64,000 bases of DNA from Mikania micrantha (GCA_009363875.1 CM018690.1:38383445-38447444); one strand, 5' to 3'; shown: positions 22,096 to 33,714, counted from the first letter of the stretch. Notes: generated by a model not told the origin, from the sequence alone. Numbers and translations are program-made.

Positions 22096-24978
22096 TTATG
22101 TTGTAAGGTACCTTTAAGAAGAAAACAAAAGCAAGAGATTACTGGGACTAGAAAAAAAAACTTTAAAATTTTCGACGAACTTTTTTTCTGACAAACTTCA
22201 AAATATTATTGTTTTAATTTTTTTATCAGAAAGTTGTCGGAAATTTCTTACAATTGTCCATAGTGGCGGAGGCAAGGGTTGGGTAGTGAGATAGGCCCCC
22301 GTAGGCACCCAAGATCGAATGTTATAACGTATTGATTTTAAATAATTTTGCTTAATTTTAAAACTAAATAAGGGTACAAATCTGATTATAAGGAACACAA
22401 ATCTGACTACAAGAAGCACAAACTTTACTACAAAATGACACAATTGAAAGTAAACAATGAAAACTATGTTTTCATATATTTTATTCGAATAATAACTTTT
22501 AATGTAACTTCAAAATTGAAGATTTAACCAATTATTTTTCTAAATACTTTTAATAGTTTGTTTTATTGTTTCAACTAACGTGACCTACTTTTTACTCAGG
22601 TTTGTTTTGTGGTTTCAACAAATACGACCCGCTTTTTACCTTGAACGATTTTTACCGATCCACTTTTTACCCGCCACTGATCCAACGACAATTTTTATTT
22701 TTGTCATTATTTTTTTGAAAAAAAAAAACTTTCGCTAAGTAAGTTGTTAGAGTTGCCGACATTTTATTTTATTTATTATAATTATTGACATAATTAAATT
22801 TAATAATTTTGTAATATATATGTGGATTTAGCTTACCCTTTTCCTTTTGCCCAACGTGAAAGTTGATAGAGTTGAACTGATTCATTCAAAGCATGGCTTG
22901 CAAGAAGCATATAGTTTCTTGGTCGCACCATCCATGCAAACCTCATGAATAACGCCGAATAAACACACAACACTGCATCCATCCAAATGTAAAGGTAATT
23001 AATTAATATTATAAGGGATAACTTTGTAGAAATGTAACCAACTTTTCATTTTGTTTCAATCAAATCACTCAAACTTTTTTTTTGTCCTAATTAAGTCATT
23101 TAAGTTATATTTGTATATGAATTCTATGTTTTTAACTTGAATAGTAGGTAATACATGTTGATATAAATTTGAGTGAATAATTTTTTTTTTAAAATGACTG
23201 ATTTTAATCAATAATTATTAATTTTAACTAATATCTGACAAAGAGCAAAAAATTAATAATTAATAATTACTTATTCAAGTCAGTCAGTTTTTAAAAAAAA
23301 ATTATTCACTCAAACTTATATCAACATGTATTTCCTACAATTCAGGTTAAAAACATAGAATTTAAACACAAAAATAACTTGAATGACTTAATTGGGACAA
23401 AAAAAAGTTTGAGTGACTTGATTGGAAAAAAATGAAAAGTTAGTTACATTTTTATAAAGTTTTCCCTATTATAAGATATGTATTTAATTACATTATATAT
23501 TTACTTACATAAATTTCAAACAAAAAAATAACTTGAATGACTTAATTGAGAAAAAAAAAAGTTTGAGTAACTTGGTTGGAACAAAATGAAAAGTTGGTTA
23601 CATTTATATAAAGTTTTCCGTATTATAAGATATGTATTTAATTACATTATATATTATATATTCTCACCCGATAATTAGACTACTTGATTTATTTATCAAA
23701 AATGACATTAATTAATTAACTAACAACCTCCAGTCATGTTGCCGGATAGCATCTCTGGTGGTTTCTTCATATCGGCAACCCCCTGTCACATTTCATCACT
23801 TTTAAGTTATTAACATATCATAAAGATTTGGACTGATGTTGTGAGACTGAGTTGGGCTATCACAATTAAAAAAGATTATTATTTGATCTCTATGTTTCTA
23901 AAAAAACTATCATTTTTGAAAAAACTAATCATAATCATTAATAATTAAACTTTTTTTATTCATTTTTTTAGTTCCTTTTATTATAAAATAAGAAGTGTAA
24001 AAAAAAGAAAAAAAATAAATAAAATATGTATTTTTTATTATTACATATTTGTAACCTGTATGATGTACATACTGATTAAATATATGTAGTTTTATAAGTT
24101 ACATACGCAACGTTTTGAGTTACATATACGTAGCTTCGCGATCTACATGTTTTTTCAAAAAAAAAATATATTATATCGTTTCTAACCTTATAACAAAAAA
24201 ATATCAAAAAAAATTAAAAAATTTATTGGTTACTATGAGTTTTCTCCAAAATAAGAAGTTTTCTCATGAACCTTCTTCTCTACATACATACATACATACA
24301 TACATACATACAATGTTCTAATAATAACTCAATCTTAAAACACTAACCCAAATAACTCCGTCAAAATTAAGTCAAATCTTGGGGTTTTTTAACATCATTG
24401 TAACGCATTTAAACATTTTCTTCGTTTATGAGTTTGCGTAAATTTATCACCGTTTAATGCGTAACATCGTTGTAAGTTTTAACTTACAGCACTGTAATTG
24501 TTTTAGACCCAAAACTTACAACGATGTTACGTCTTAAACGGTGATAAATTTACGCAGACTCGTAAAAGAATAAATTGTTCTAAATGTGTTACAATGATAT
24601 TCAAAAAAATATAAGATTTGGCTTTATCTTGACAGAGTTATTTGAGTTAATGATTTAAAAGTTAGTTAATTATATGATCTCAATTCGTATGTATGTGTGT
24701 ATGTATGTATGTATGTATGTGTGTATGTGTGTATGTGTGTACTGTATGTGTGTAATGTATTCCTTTTGAACATGAATTTGTTTGACCCTTTAAGGTATTA
24801 TGTTTTCAAAGTGTAGCAATCAATAATAGTTGATTTTAAAAGATATAGTAATTTATTTAAAAAGTTATACAGGAAAAGCACGTACCGCCATAAAGAATCC
24901 CAAGTTGGATACAGGACCCCAGAAATGAGTAGTCTTAGGTCCAACAGGGCTGTTCAGGATGGCCTTCAACATCGCCAT
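22096..24978 (-). CDS. MPC1: Mitochondrial pyruvate carrier subunit 1-like protein, copy 1
   Basis: Four coding exons: 24886-24978, 23728-23782, 22837-22972 and 22096-22111, all with GT-AG junctions and phases 0, 1, 0/2-type identical to copy 2. The 99-aa product carries MPC1 hallmarks: SPVGPKTTHFWGP near the N-terminus, KPPEMLSGNMTG, and RFAWMVRPRNYMLL. MPC1 pairs with MPC2 in the inner mitochondrial membrane to import pyruvate. Odd points: NLG replaces the usual NWG; exon 4 carries a 1-nt insertion relative to copy 2, so it ends in YLTT-stop at 22096-22098 and not at the ancestral TGA at 22071-22073. Its coding introns are 1103, 755 and 725 nt, each with an inserted element. A 5' UTR exon ending at 25513 (GAAG|GTACGT) is likely. 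It is probably expressed, but diverging. Confidence 0.85.
22261..22679. mobile_element. hAT-like MITE in MPC1 copy 1 intron 3
   Basis: Left end (T)AGTGGCGGAGGC and right end CCCGCCACTG form the CAGTGGCGG terminal inverted repeat common in plant hAT elements. It is about 420 bp. No clear 8-bp flanking duplication remains. Confidence 0.6.
23006..23470. mobile_element. Foldback MITE in MPC1 copy 1 intron 2
   Basis: The left arm (aactttgtagaaatgtaacc, then CAATCAAATCACTCAAAC) and right arm (GTTTGAGTGACTTGATTG, then gttacatttttataaagttt) are complementary over about 100 bp. A related foldback lies at 44460-44945. Confidence 0.75.
23511..23660. repeat. Direct duplication of the right arm of the foldback MITE
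   Basis: About 150 bp repeats the right arm plus flank of the element at 23006-23470 (cttgaatgacttaattg, then ttataagatatgtatttaat). It is a local tandem duplication, since the same flanking sequence follows both. Confidence 0.75.
24283..24750. mobile_element. Foldback element flanked by complementary microsatellites, MPC1 copy 1 intron 1
   Basis: Core arms 24339-24655 are inverted (ACCCAAATAACTCCGTCAAA against tttatcttgacagagttatt). Central segments (AAACGGTGATAAATTTACGC) also pair. The left flank is (CATA)n at 24286-24312 and the right flank (GTAT)n at 24689-24750, reverse complements of each other, so the inversion may extend into them. A degraded relative of the arm occurs near 26690. 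Confidence 0.7.
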
Positions 24979-25003
24979 AAATATTATTGTACGTTGTTAA
25001 CCC

Positions 25004-25600
25004 TCTGATGATCAATATCTTTCACAAATTAATAAATAAATAAAAAACTAATTAGAATTATATTAATTAGCTTCAAAATTAAAAAAGAAAATAACATACA
25101 AAAACAACTTGAATATAATTTTATTATTCACCCAGATCATCAAGCATGCTTGTAAAACATATATCCAAACAACACTAATTAGTTTCGATTCTCAAACATA
25201 CAATCTGAGAATATATATATAATTTTCAATATTTATTATTCAGATAGCTCGTACATATACAAGTAAATCGAGAGATGAAGGGTTGATTGGTTACCTCTTA
25301 ATCTAGATTCATAGTCTTTTAACGATTAAGATGTAACATTATGTCTGAATAATTAAGAGGGTAACATTTAGTGGTAGTTTTTTAATCATTCAGATTTAAG
25401 ACTATCTTTAACCATTCAGAGGATATGAACTATTAAGAGGTAGTATCTTAATGACCATTAAAAGACTACCAAACAACCCCTAAATATATAGAAATTTGGA
25501 GTTCTAACGTACCTTCGTTGGAGATCGATCAATGGCAGAAGAATTAAACACGAGATGAAATTGGTTATAAAGAAGAAATGGCTGGGGAAGACGACTTGGG
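25004..25600 (-). promoter_or_regulatory. Probable 5' UTR exon, UTR intron and upstream region of MPC1 copy 1
   Basis: A donor GAAG|GTACGT at 25513/25512 and an acceptor near 25004 bracket a 5' UTR intron of about 510 nt. Copy 2 has a similar arrangement with its donor near 33361. The transcription start is not defined by what I can see. Confidence 0.5.
25278..25490. mobile_element. hAT-type MITE in 5' UTR intron of MPC1 copy 1
   Basis: Left end GGGTTGATTGGTTACCTCTT and right end AAGACTACCAAACAACCCC are inverted relatives of the common GGGGTTGTTTGG terminus. Internal inverted segments (CTCTTAAT / attaagagg) recur. No intact 8-bp duplication is seen. Confidence 0.65.
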
Positions 25601-27187
25601 TCGAATATTCAAACTAGCAATTGGCTAATAAAGGAATAATATATTTATAATTAAGTCGGACAGTTTAATTTCTCACATTTCTTTATACGACAATTTTGAT
25701 TCATATGAACCTGGAGTTATTTAAAAGAATCTGGTCTAGATGTCTACTTCAATTCGTATATTCTATTAAATTATTTAATTCGTGATATTATTATTATTGT
25801 TTTTTAATTACTGTTTTAGATTAATATCAAATTATAAAGTATTCCTATCATTAGAACATATTATTTAATTAATTTTATCCTTTTCGGTAGGAAGAAATAA
25901 GATATTTTTTTCATTGTATGTAGTACCTGTTTGAGTTTGAGATTAACGTTCATGAGAGCATTTATTGTGCATTCCCATTTGTGGATTTGGTTGCTGTGTT
26001 GTAGCTTTTTTCTTCATATAATCTTTTGAAAAAAAAAAATTATTCTGTTAACACAAAATACATTTTTTTATTTAATCATGTTTTTGCCTGGTAAAATGGC
26101 TGGTTGAGTTGGGATGAGTAATTGATTAGAACGGGTGCGGGTTGGGTTGATTAATGAGTTAGAACGAGTGCGGGTTATGATGAGTTTAAGCAAAATGAAT
26201 TTGCGTGTAAATGAACTGTTTTTTTTAAAAAAAAAACAATTTATTTCATGTTTAACCTAAACAAATAGTTTATTTTAGTAACTTTTAATGATTTTAACAT
26301 CAAATATATTATTGTTCATTCTTATCCGTTTAAATTCATTATATTCGCATAATTTTTTAAGTTATCCATTTTAACTCGTATTGTGTTAAGATGTTACATA
26401 TCTCAACTCATTAATTTTATGTCATAATATTACTCATTTCAACAAAAAAAAACAATAACTGGTTACCCAATTTTACCCTTTTATCTTGCTATGTGTCAAA
26501 ATTGACAAGTCTAAGCATGCCCCTATATACATATAAGGATTATATTATATGAAACTTTTAAAGAACAAATCCTTAAACCTTATATAGGTCTTTAATTTAA
26601 AATCTTGTAAATAAACATGTGTTCAACATAAAACCACATTAACACCACTCGTTTTGTACTAACCCACTCTTATAATATTAAACAAAAATAACACCGTCAA
26701 GATCAATTTAAATATTCAATTTTTTAAATACAATGTAACACATGTAAAACACATTATTTTTTTATGTGTATGTCTAAATTATCATTGTTTAAGATTAATA
26801 TTATTGTAAGTTTTTAAACTCAAACAGTTACTGTAAAGGCTAGCAGGAATTTGCTATATCAAGTGTTCAAACTTTTATGCTTATTTATGCAGGAATCGTT
26901 TGCTAAAATTAAATAAAAACACTATTATTATAATGATTACAATACCAGAAATAAAAAAAAAAAAAACAAGTAAATAACAATACAAGTTAGAATTGTATCT
27001 CAAAACATTTTAGAGGCTAGATGGGTTAGTTTGCGCTAGAATACTATCTCAAAACATTTAAGAGAGGAGCAAATTGTGAAGATGGTCCTTATGCTTTGAT
27101 AATATATTACTTTTGATTTATAAGTTTTATAAATTACTCATATAGTTCTAAACTTTCAATATTAGTCACATATTTAGTCCTTAAGTC
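25601..27187. other. Intergenic DNA with degraded foldback elements
   Basis: 26089-26489 has weak inverted ends (TGGTAAAATGGCTGG against CCCAATTTTACCC). Around 26636-26870 is a truncated relative of the 24339-24655 foldback (ataacaccgtcaagatcaat). No gene. Confidence 0.5.
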
Positions 27188-27203
27188 ACTAAATTACTCT
27201 CAC

Positions 27204-27473
27204 TGGTTAAGGCCCACCCTCCCAAAGTGGAGGTTTTGAGTTCAAACCTTGTTGGGTGCAATTTAATGGATATCCAGGTGAAGGAACGAATCAGGACTTT
27301 AGTCACGGGTTTGAGCCTAATGGGGGCGAGGGTTTACGGACTCCATCCGGTTCCCGCGTATCTGGGGGCACACGTGTCTCAAGGTCGGAGATCGAGGAAT
27401 TGATCTTAGCTATCAATCGCCAAGAAAACTGAAGGTACCACGATGAGACAGTTTAACTGTCGTTCAAAAAAAA
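27204..27473 (+). mobile_element. tRNA-derived SINE with 16-bp target duplication
   Basis: A perfect 16-bp repeat ACTAAATTACTCTCAC flanks it at 27188-27203 and 27474-27489. The body starts TGGTTAAGGCCCACC (degenerate A box) and has a B-box-like GAGTTCAAACC at about 27238. It ends in CGTTC plus an A-run. Length about 270 bp. This is an L1-type target-primed insertion of a Pol III-derived sequence. Confidence 0.9.
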
Positions 27474-27489
27474 ACTAAATTACTCTCAC

Positions 27490-29160
27490 ATGCTTGACCA
27501 ATTACCCTAACCTAATGAGTATATATGCTATAAATGTTTAGAGTTTAGAAACATATGACTTATTTATTAAACCTATAAACTAATAATGAAATAATAGTAA
27601 ATCACAGTGATCACGATCATCTCAGCAATTTACTCATTTAAAAAATCTTATTTTTAGAAAAACGAAATTTTAGACATAAAAGGATTCTTAACTCGTTAAA
27701 ATTTAAGCCATAACTTATTGAGTGGCCTAATAGATACGAATGACTAGAAAACAAAATTGAATACTTATGTAGATAAAGTTAACTTACCATTCCACTCTTA
27801 TCATATTGTCTTAATATACATCGATTGGTAAGATAGATATATTCTTTAATAATAATATATTATCAACTATTTAATAAATACTTAATCATATTATAATCTA
27901 TAATGACTCTTAACAAAGAATTTACTAAAAAGTTTCGTGCTGGAGTGATTAAATACGAGTAATACAAAGAGTCATTTGGATTTTACTTAAATTCGGATAA
28001 ATCAATTTTAAAAAAAATAGTATTAAAACAAAAAAGAAGTTTTACGAAAACCATAATTTAAGATACTACTTAGGTTGTTTAGTTTATTAAATGTTAAGTC
28101 GGTAAGATATTTAAAGCTTTCAGTCTTTTTATAACTAAAACTTAATGATTAAAACGTTGACTGGTTGATTCAAATAATTTTATTAGTAAAACAAACAGTT
28201 TTAACATCTGATCGATTCAAATATAGTACTTAATGTTATATTAAGATGCTAGCAAACAATTTATCAGATAAACTACTAATAAAGGTTACAATTGAAATGT
28301 CGTATTATTTGATTTTGGTTTAGATTATTTGATTTTGGTTTAGAACTATATTATCTGTTGCCTATAAGTTTCATCAAGCATATAGTTTTAATGCACTCTT
28401 AATTCTATTATATTACCTGTACAATTAAAATTTCGTAATATTTCTCGGGTTCAAAATAACTTGATAGGATTCATGTTTAGCCATGATATGGTGAAATTAA
28501 GACGTCATTTTACTTATTTTTTGAATAAAATAATATTAAAATTATTAGGTTGGTTAGTTAATCAAACATAATGAGTCGAAAGTCTCATTGGAAATAGCTT
28601 CTTTATTCTGGGGTATATAAAATGTAAAGTTGTCTATATATATACTGCTCTTCTTAGATGTTACTTTAGTTTTTTAACTAATGGTAAGATATACTGACAT
28701 ACAATGAATCGATGATAATGTTTTGTCAAATTTAAAATTAAACAAATGTTTGATTGGGAATGTTATCTTAAGTGTAAAGTTAATTAAATGGATTCATGTT
28801 TAGCTTGTGTGTCATTGAAGGTTATCCACACAGGTTTTGGTCTTTTGGATAAGACTTCATTATTATTTTTCCTTTATTTGGACGAACCGGAAATATATTT
28901 TATTTCTATTTTTCAACGAATTAAAACTATTTTTTTTGTTTGTTTGAATTTAAACACGTTATCTCTCTTTTAAAAAAGATGACTCATGACTAGCCTCACA
29001 TTAATTATTACTATTATTTCTCTAACAGTAATTTTTACTCCTAAAATAGCACCTTATACACTTCTACACTTGAAATTTTAAATTCACAAAATCCCACCAC
29101 TTTTTTTTAGAATTCATCAATTGTGGGTGGGTCAGTGGGTGAATATTAAAGCAGTAAATC
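27490..29160. other. AT-rich intergenic DNA
   Basis: No gene supported. A short direct duplication (tattatttgattttggttta, twice) lies near 28301-28342. The 61-codon open stretch at 28788-28973 has no recognizable features. Confidence 0.6.
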
Positions 29161-29175
29161 TACAAACCTAGTATT

Positions 29176-29405
29176 TTTTTTGAACGGCATTTGATCTCAA
29201 CGTGTGAACCACTGATTTCCAGGCCACGTCACCAAGGTCTAGTTATCATGACCTCCGTTGAGACCCCACCACCACCCCAGGAGGAAGCCGCACAGGAAAA
29301 CCCCCTGACCTCCCAAGGACCCCTATTTAGTCTTGGAAGGGATTTGAACTCGTGACCTCCCACAGGGAAGCCAAGGGAGTAACCATTCGGCTAGAAGCCG
29401 TTGGT
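29176..29405 (-). mobile_element. tRNA-derived SINE with 15-bp target duplication
   Basis: TACAAACCTAGTATT flanks it exactly at 29161-29175 and 29406-29420. On the minus strand the A box TAGCCGAATGGTTA (29380-29393) and B box GAGTTCAAATCC (29340-29351) have tRNA-like spacing. The element ends in an A-run (T-run at 29176-29181 on the plus strand). About 230 bp. Confidence 0.92.
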
Positions 29406-29420
29406 TACAAACCTAGTATT

Positions 29421-31233
29421 ATATCACTGATAATTCCTTATCTATTTAGGTCAAGATTAAATAATTTAATGCTAATACTATGTTATAGACCCGTGTATTA
29501 CACGAGTTTGCGAATAAAAATTATGTGATTTTATAAAGTCTTTATAAGTTTACATAATTAAAATAATTTTATTTCATATTTTGTATTTTATGCATTTAAT
29601 TTTATCCTATTAATTTAACAAATAAACAAAGTCGTTATAAGTTGAATATTTTTGTAACTAGTTGTTAATTAATTAATATTTCGAGACAAATGAAAACATA
29701 GATGATATTTATTATGATATTGTTGTTTATTAAAATTAATTTAGTGTATTTATGTGAATAAAATTAATTATAAGTTTTTATATTGAAAAATAAACATTTT
29801 GTTTTAAATAATAGGAAATGTCATGTACTTTAAATTTTTTTGGAATACGTTTAGTATTGATATCATTAGTTTTAAAATAGGGTAAAAAATTTTTATTAAA
29901 ACTGACATTTGAAAATAACTTTTAATTTCAGTTTTAAATTATCAGAAGTAACAATCTTGATTATTACCAAAATTAGATCATATTACCAATTATACAAGAT
30001 ACAAAAATATCATCGTTAAAAAAAGAATGTCAAATATTCACTAAAATATCTAAAAATCTAAATTTTTAGAAACTTAAAATTTAATTTAGTGGTCTGGGCG
30101 GGAATTTAAAAATATGAATCATTTTGGTGATGTCACGTGGCATAAAATGGAATCAATTATTAGAAGAAGATTTATCGCATCATTCGTAACACGTTAATTA
30201 CGATAAGACATGTTTTGTTAGTTATAGATCTAATTTAAGTTTTACTCTTAAACATTACGAAATAACTTGACATTGTCTATTGCGTAAATTTGGTTCTTTT
30301 TTTAAAAAGTATTATGTTGTATTAAAATAATAATTACTTTAAGAAACTTGATTTTTAACAAAATTTTTGTCCAAATTAAGGGAAAAAAGTCTTAAACAAA
30401 ACATGCATTTGGATTTAGTTCAAAAAGTTAAATATTATAAGTCATAAAAAAAATCGAATTTTATATAAACTTATTGTTTTAGTATAAAATTCGAAGTTAG
30501 AAACATGTGAATTGAACCTACCTGCTTTGCAAAACGTGGATAATCTATTTTTCAAATGTGGTTTTTGAAATCATGTGTGATTTACTAAACTACTTACTTT
30601 CAAAAAAAAAAAAATAACAATCAAATATAAATATGCAATATGTTATTACTCAAAGATTGATTCTAGATGTGTGATTAGTGAGATGAAAAATAAGCTCTAA
30701 AAGTTATCTGAATAGTAATATGTTGCTAGACTCATAATATAAGCTATTAAACTTAGACTACATGTTGTGGTTTACTGACAATGATGTAAAAATGTTGTCA
30801 CTTAGACGTCACGTAAGCAGTCAAGTAATAGTAATAAAAATAATGTGAGATTTAATTTAAAAAAAAATGAGATGTATTGTGATTAAGGCCTGTTGTTGCA
30901 ATCATGTCTAGCCCTATAACGCCTAAGGGGCGGTGTTCCATGTGTGTATAATGTGATAGGGTCGGGATGGAAGGTTACGATGAAGACAAACACACACTCT
31001 GACAAAGGTCTTAGTTTCAAATCCTGACCAGAATAGATGGTATGCTTTGTGTGACTATTGAATTTAAATCGCTAAATAAACTATACAATCTAAATAAACT
31101 CCAACTGTATACACAACTTATAATATGTATTTCTAGTTCTTCATGAGTCTAACATACTTTAAGCTTTAGATTTACAGAAGACCTAAAATAACCAGCCAAA
31201 CAGATCCCCAAATGAGCATAAAACAATCTGAAA
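29421..31233. other. AT-rich intergenic DNA with repeat relics
   Basis: Begins with the CCCGTGTATTACACGAG motif (29490-29506) and AT-rich repeat. A segment at 30880-31080 has a B-box-like TAGTTTCAAATCCTG and could be an old SINE, but no flanking duplication was found. No gene. Confidence 0.5.
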
Positions 31234-31870
31234 TCAAGTTGAGGGTGTCTTATCTTCCTTCATCTGCAGGTAACTACAAGAAGAAAACAAAGATAAGTGA
31301 TCTGCGCATTGCGATCGTACATTAAAACGCTATAATAACGTATTAATTATTTAACAATTAGCATCACATATAAGTAATGTAGCTTACCCTTGACCTTTAG
31401 CCCAACGAGAAAGCTGATAAAGTTGAACCGTTTCGTTTGAGGCATGGCAGGCAAGAAGCAGATAGTTGCGAGGCCGCACCATCCATGCAAATCTCATGCA
31501 TAATGCTGAATATACACACATCACTGCATTCAAAAGTTATGGTTTATAAAGTTTTCAAAAATTATGATAATAATAATAATAAAAATCAACTCGCCTGCTT
31601 TAATAGCTTGTAGTTATAGATGTCATTACTAAGTACTAACCTCCGGTCATGTTGCCAGACAACATTTCTGGAGGTTTGTCGATGTCTGCCATTGCCTGCA
31701 ACATTTCAAGAATGATGCATAACTTCTTGGTTTAAGCATTTCATGTATGATAGTGGAAACATAGTCTAAACGCATACCGCAGCAACGAATCCCCAATTGG
31801 CCACAGGACCCCAAAAATGAGTAGTCTTGGGTCCAACAGGACTGTTTATAAATGTCTTGAAGAACGACAT
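31234..31870 (-). CDS. MPC1: Mitochondrial pyruvate carrier subunit 1, copy 2
   Basis: Four coding exons: 31778-31870, 31641-31695, 31388-31523 and 31234-31273, with GT-AG introns of 82, 117 and 114 nt. The joined frame gives 107 residues, the usual plant MPC1 length. Visible hallmarks are SPVGPKTTHFWGPVANWGF, DIDKPPEMLSGNMTG, RFAWMVRPRNYLLLACHAS and a lysine-rich tail. MPC1 forms a heterodimer with MPC2 in the inner mitochondrial membrane and carries pyruvate to the matrix. The start ATG at 31870 follows an acceptor near 31900, so the 5' UTR is spliced. It is the better preserved of the tandem pair (copy 1 is 9 kb away on the same strand) and is probably the functional gene. Confidence 0.92.
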
Positions 31871-32139
31871 AAGTGATGTTGCGGTTAACTATGTTTCTGC
31901 AATTGTACCATCGCATTTTGTTACACAAACCACATTGGCTAACAATTAGGCAATGCAAGATCACATATGAATCAACACAATAAAACAGGGCCTGGTTAAT
32001 CAACGAGATCAGGTTAAACAGCTTGTGATAGGCAGATGGCCTCTAAAGCGAGCCAATGACCTCTGCTAGAGTGGTAAATGGACTCTAAGTGTTTGGGGGT
32101 TCTTAAACCATAAATGTTGACATACAGATTGCTAAAAGG

Positions 32140-32555
32140 GTCAAATCAACAATTAAGTAAATTCCCAAAATGTCCATTTGACTTCAACTTTTCCTAAAAT
32201 GTCCTATTTGACTTTTCAATCCCTCAAAATGTCCACACTTTTTATGGGCGCCGCCGCCCATGTATATACGGGCGCCGCTCATAAAATAAACAAATCAAAA
32301 TAAGCCCGAACCTAGTTTATGGGCGTCCCGCCCGTGAAGTTTCCACCGGTGAAAAAAATTCATTTTTATGGACGTGGTTCAGGTTTTATGGGCGCCGGCG
32401 CCTATAGTGAACACATGACTTATTTTAATTGGTTTATTTTATGGGCGGCGCCCGTATATACATGGGCGGCAGCGCCCGTAAATGATGTGGACATTTTGAG
32501 GAAAGTTTTGGTCAAAATAGACATTTTGGGATTGACTCTTTTTGTTATCATTTGA
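32140..32555. mobile_element. Foldback MITE with GC-rich GGGCGCC hairpins
   Basis: Left arm (GTCAAATCAAC...TTCCCAAAATGTCC...GGGCGCCGCCGCCC) and right arm (GGGCGGCAGCGCCC...GGACATTTTGGGA...TTTGAC) are complementary for about 150 bp each. The GC-rich cores stand out against AT-rich surroundings. No coding content. Confidence 0.8.
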
Positions 32556-32666
32556 CATGACTAGTCTCATAAATCTGGTCTCTTGAAAATGTAAAACTAG
32601 TGAAAATCCAAATTATGTAACAAAAAGGAAAACCAAAATATGATGATACAATACACTAATTAACAT

Positions 32667-32935
32667 TGTAGGAAATAATCATACATATTGTAATTGATGT
32701 GTTAATTGTCAGATTAAAATTATATATTTACCATGTACCCCTCATGATTATTCAGTGTAAGATGGGTAACTATATAATGGACGTAATTACCGTACTATCC
32801 TAATTATGATTTCTCCTAGGTGTATATAAAGGAGATTAAGACTCTTATTCTTGACTAATGAAAACATCACAACTCGCGAATTTCTCACTCTAGAATTCAC
32901 GAACCCCTCAAACCTCTCCATCTAATTCCATCCTA
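32667..32935 (+). mobile_element. Small solo LTR, Copia-like
   Basis: Starts TGTAGGA and ends TCCTA, with matching 5-bp flanks AACAT at 32662-32666 and 32936-32940. It has a TATATAAAGG box at 32823. No internal region or second LTR is nearby, so it would be a solo LTR. The terminal CA is not canonical with this boundary. Confidence 0.5.
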
Positions 32936-33714
32936 AACATGCACCCTAAACAGAAACTGAGTCAGATTCACATACAAAGATCATGTCATGAATCAATGTT
33001 GCCCTTACGTTTCATCTAGATTAATATTATTATTGTTGTTATTCATATACATGTTTAATGATAAATCTTAGGAATCTATCAACATTAATCAGTAATAACA
33101 GTAAATTATTTAACAAACAAACATACCCTATAAATTACAAATATTCAATAGGCAATAGGGTCAGAGGAAACAAACCTTAACTTTATAACATAAAAAATTG
33201 ATTTTGAAAACACATCCGGCTCAAAGATATCACAAAACCGAAAACCCAAAATTTTTAGGTTACTTTTAGGCCAAAACAATAATGATATGCAATTGTATGT
33301 CTAATTTGCAACCTACGAGTACAAAATCAAAATAAGCAACCCTGGGTTCCAGACAACTTACCGGCGATTGGACAAATCGTACGTACAAGCAACACGAACG
33401 ATCGGTAAGCAGAGAGAGACGGTCGGAGATTCTTACCGTCGCCGGAAATCAAATGGCGGGAGAAATCCAGAGGGATGTTGGTAAGAAGACCGAATCGATG
33501 AGATACTAGAAGTTGAGCCTCTCACGGACACTATTAACCTGGACCATAAATAATGACTTTGTCCACTCATGAATCACCATCACGTGCTGTCATAGTGTCA
33601 TGTTTTGAATTATTATATGTATTTGCATTCGATAATCTTAAGTTTTTAAGACACGTGTTTAGTCGTTGGCTTAAAAGACTTATCTGGTTATGAAATAGGC
33701 TAAAAGCGTTACAG

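Larger units (their letters stand above)
31900..33480 (-). promoter_or_regulatory. 5' UTR intron and first exon region of MPC1 copy 2
   Basis: The minus strand shows an acceptor (aattgcag|AAACATAG) near 31900 and a strong donor (CGCCG|GTAAGT) near 33361, preceded by a pyrimidine-rich, likely 5' UTR. The ~1.46-kb intron contains a foldback element and a small solo LTR. The start of transcription is not determined. Confidence 0.55.

Noticed and set aside
30880..31080. Third intact SINE
   Set aside because: Only a B-box-like phrase is visible; no A-run or target duplication found.
31647..32003. 118-codon minus-strand open frame over MPC1 copy 2
   Set aside because: It runs in a different frame through exon and intron sequence of the spliced gene; the spliced reading gives a clear MPC1 protein.
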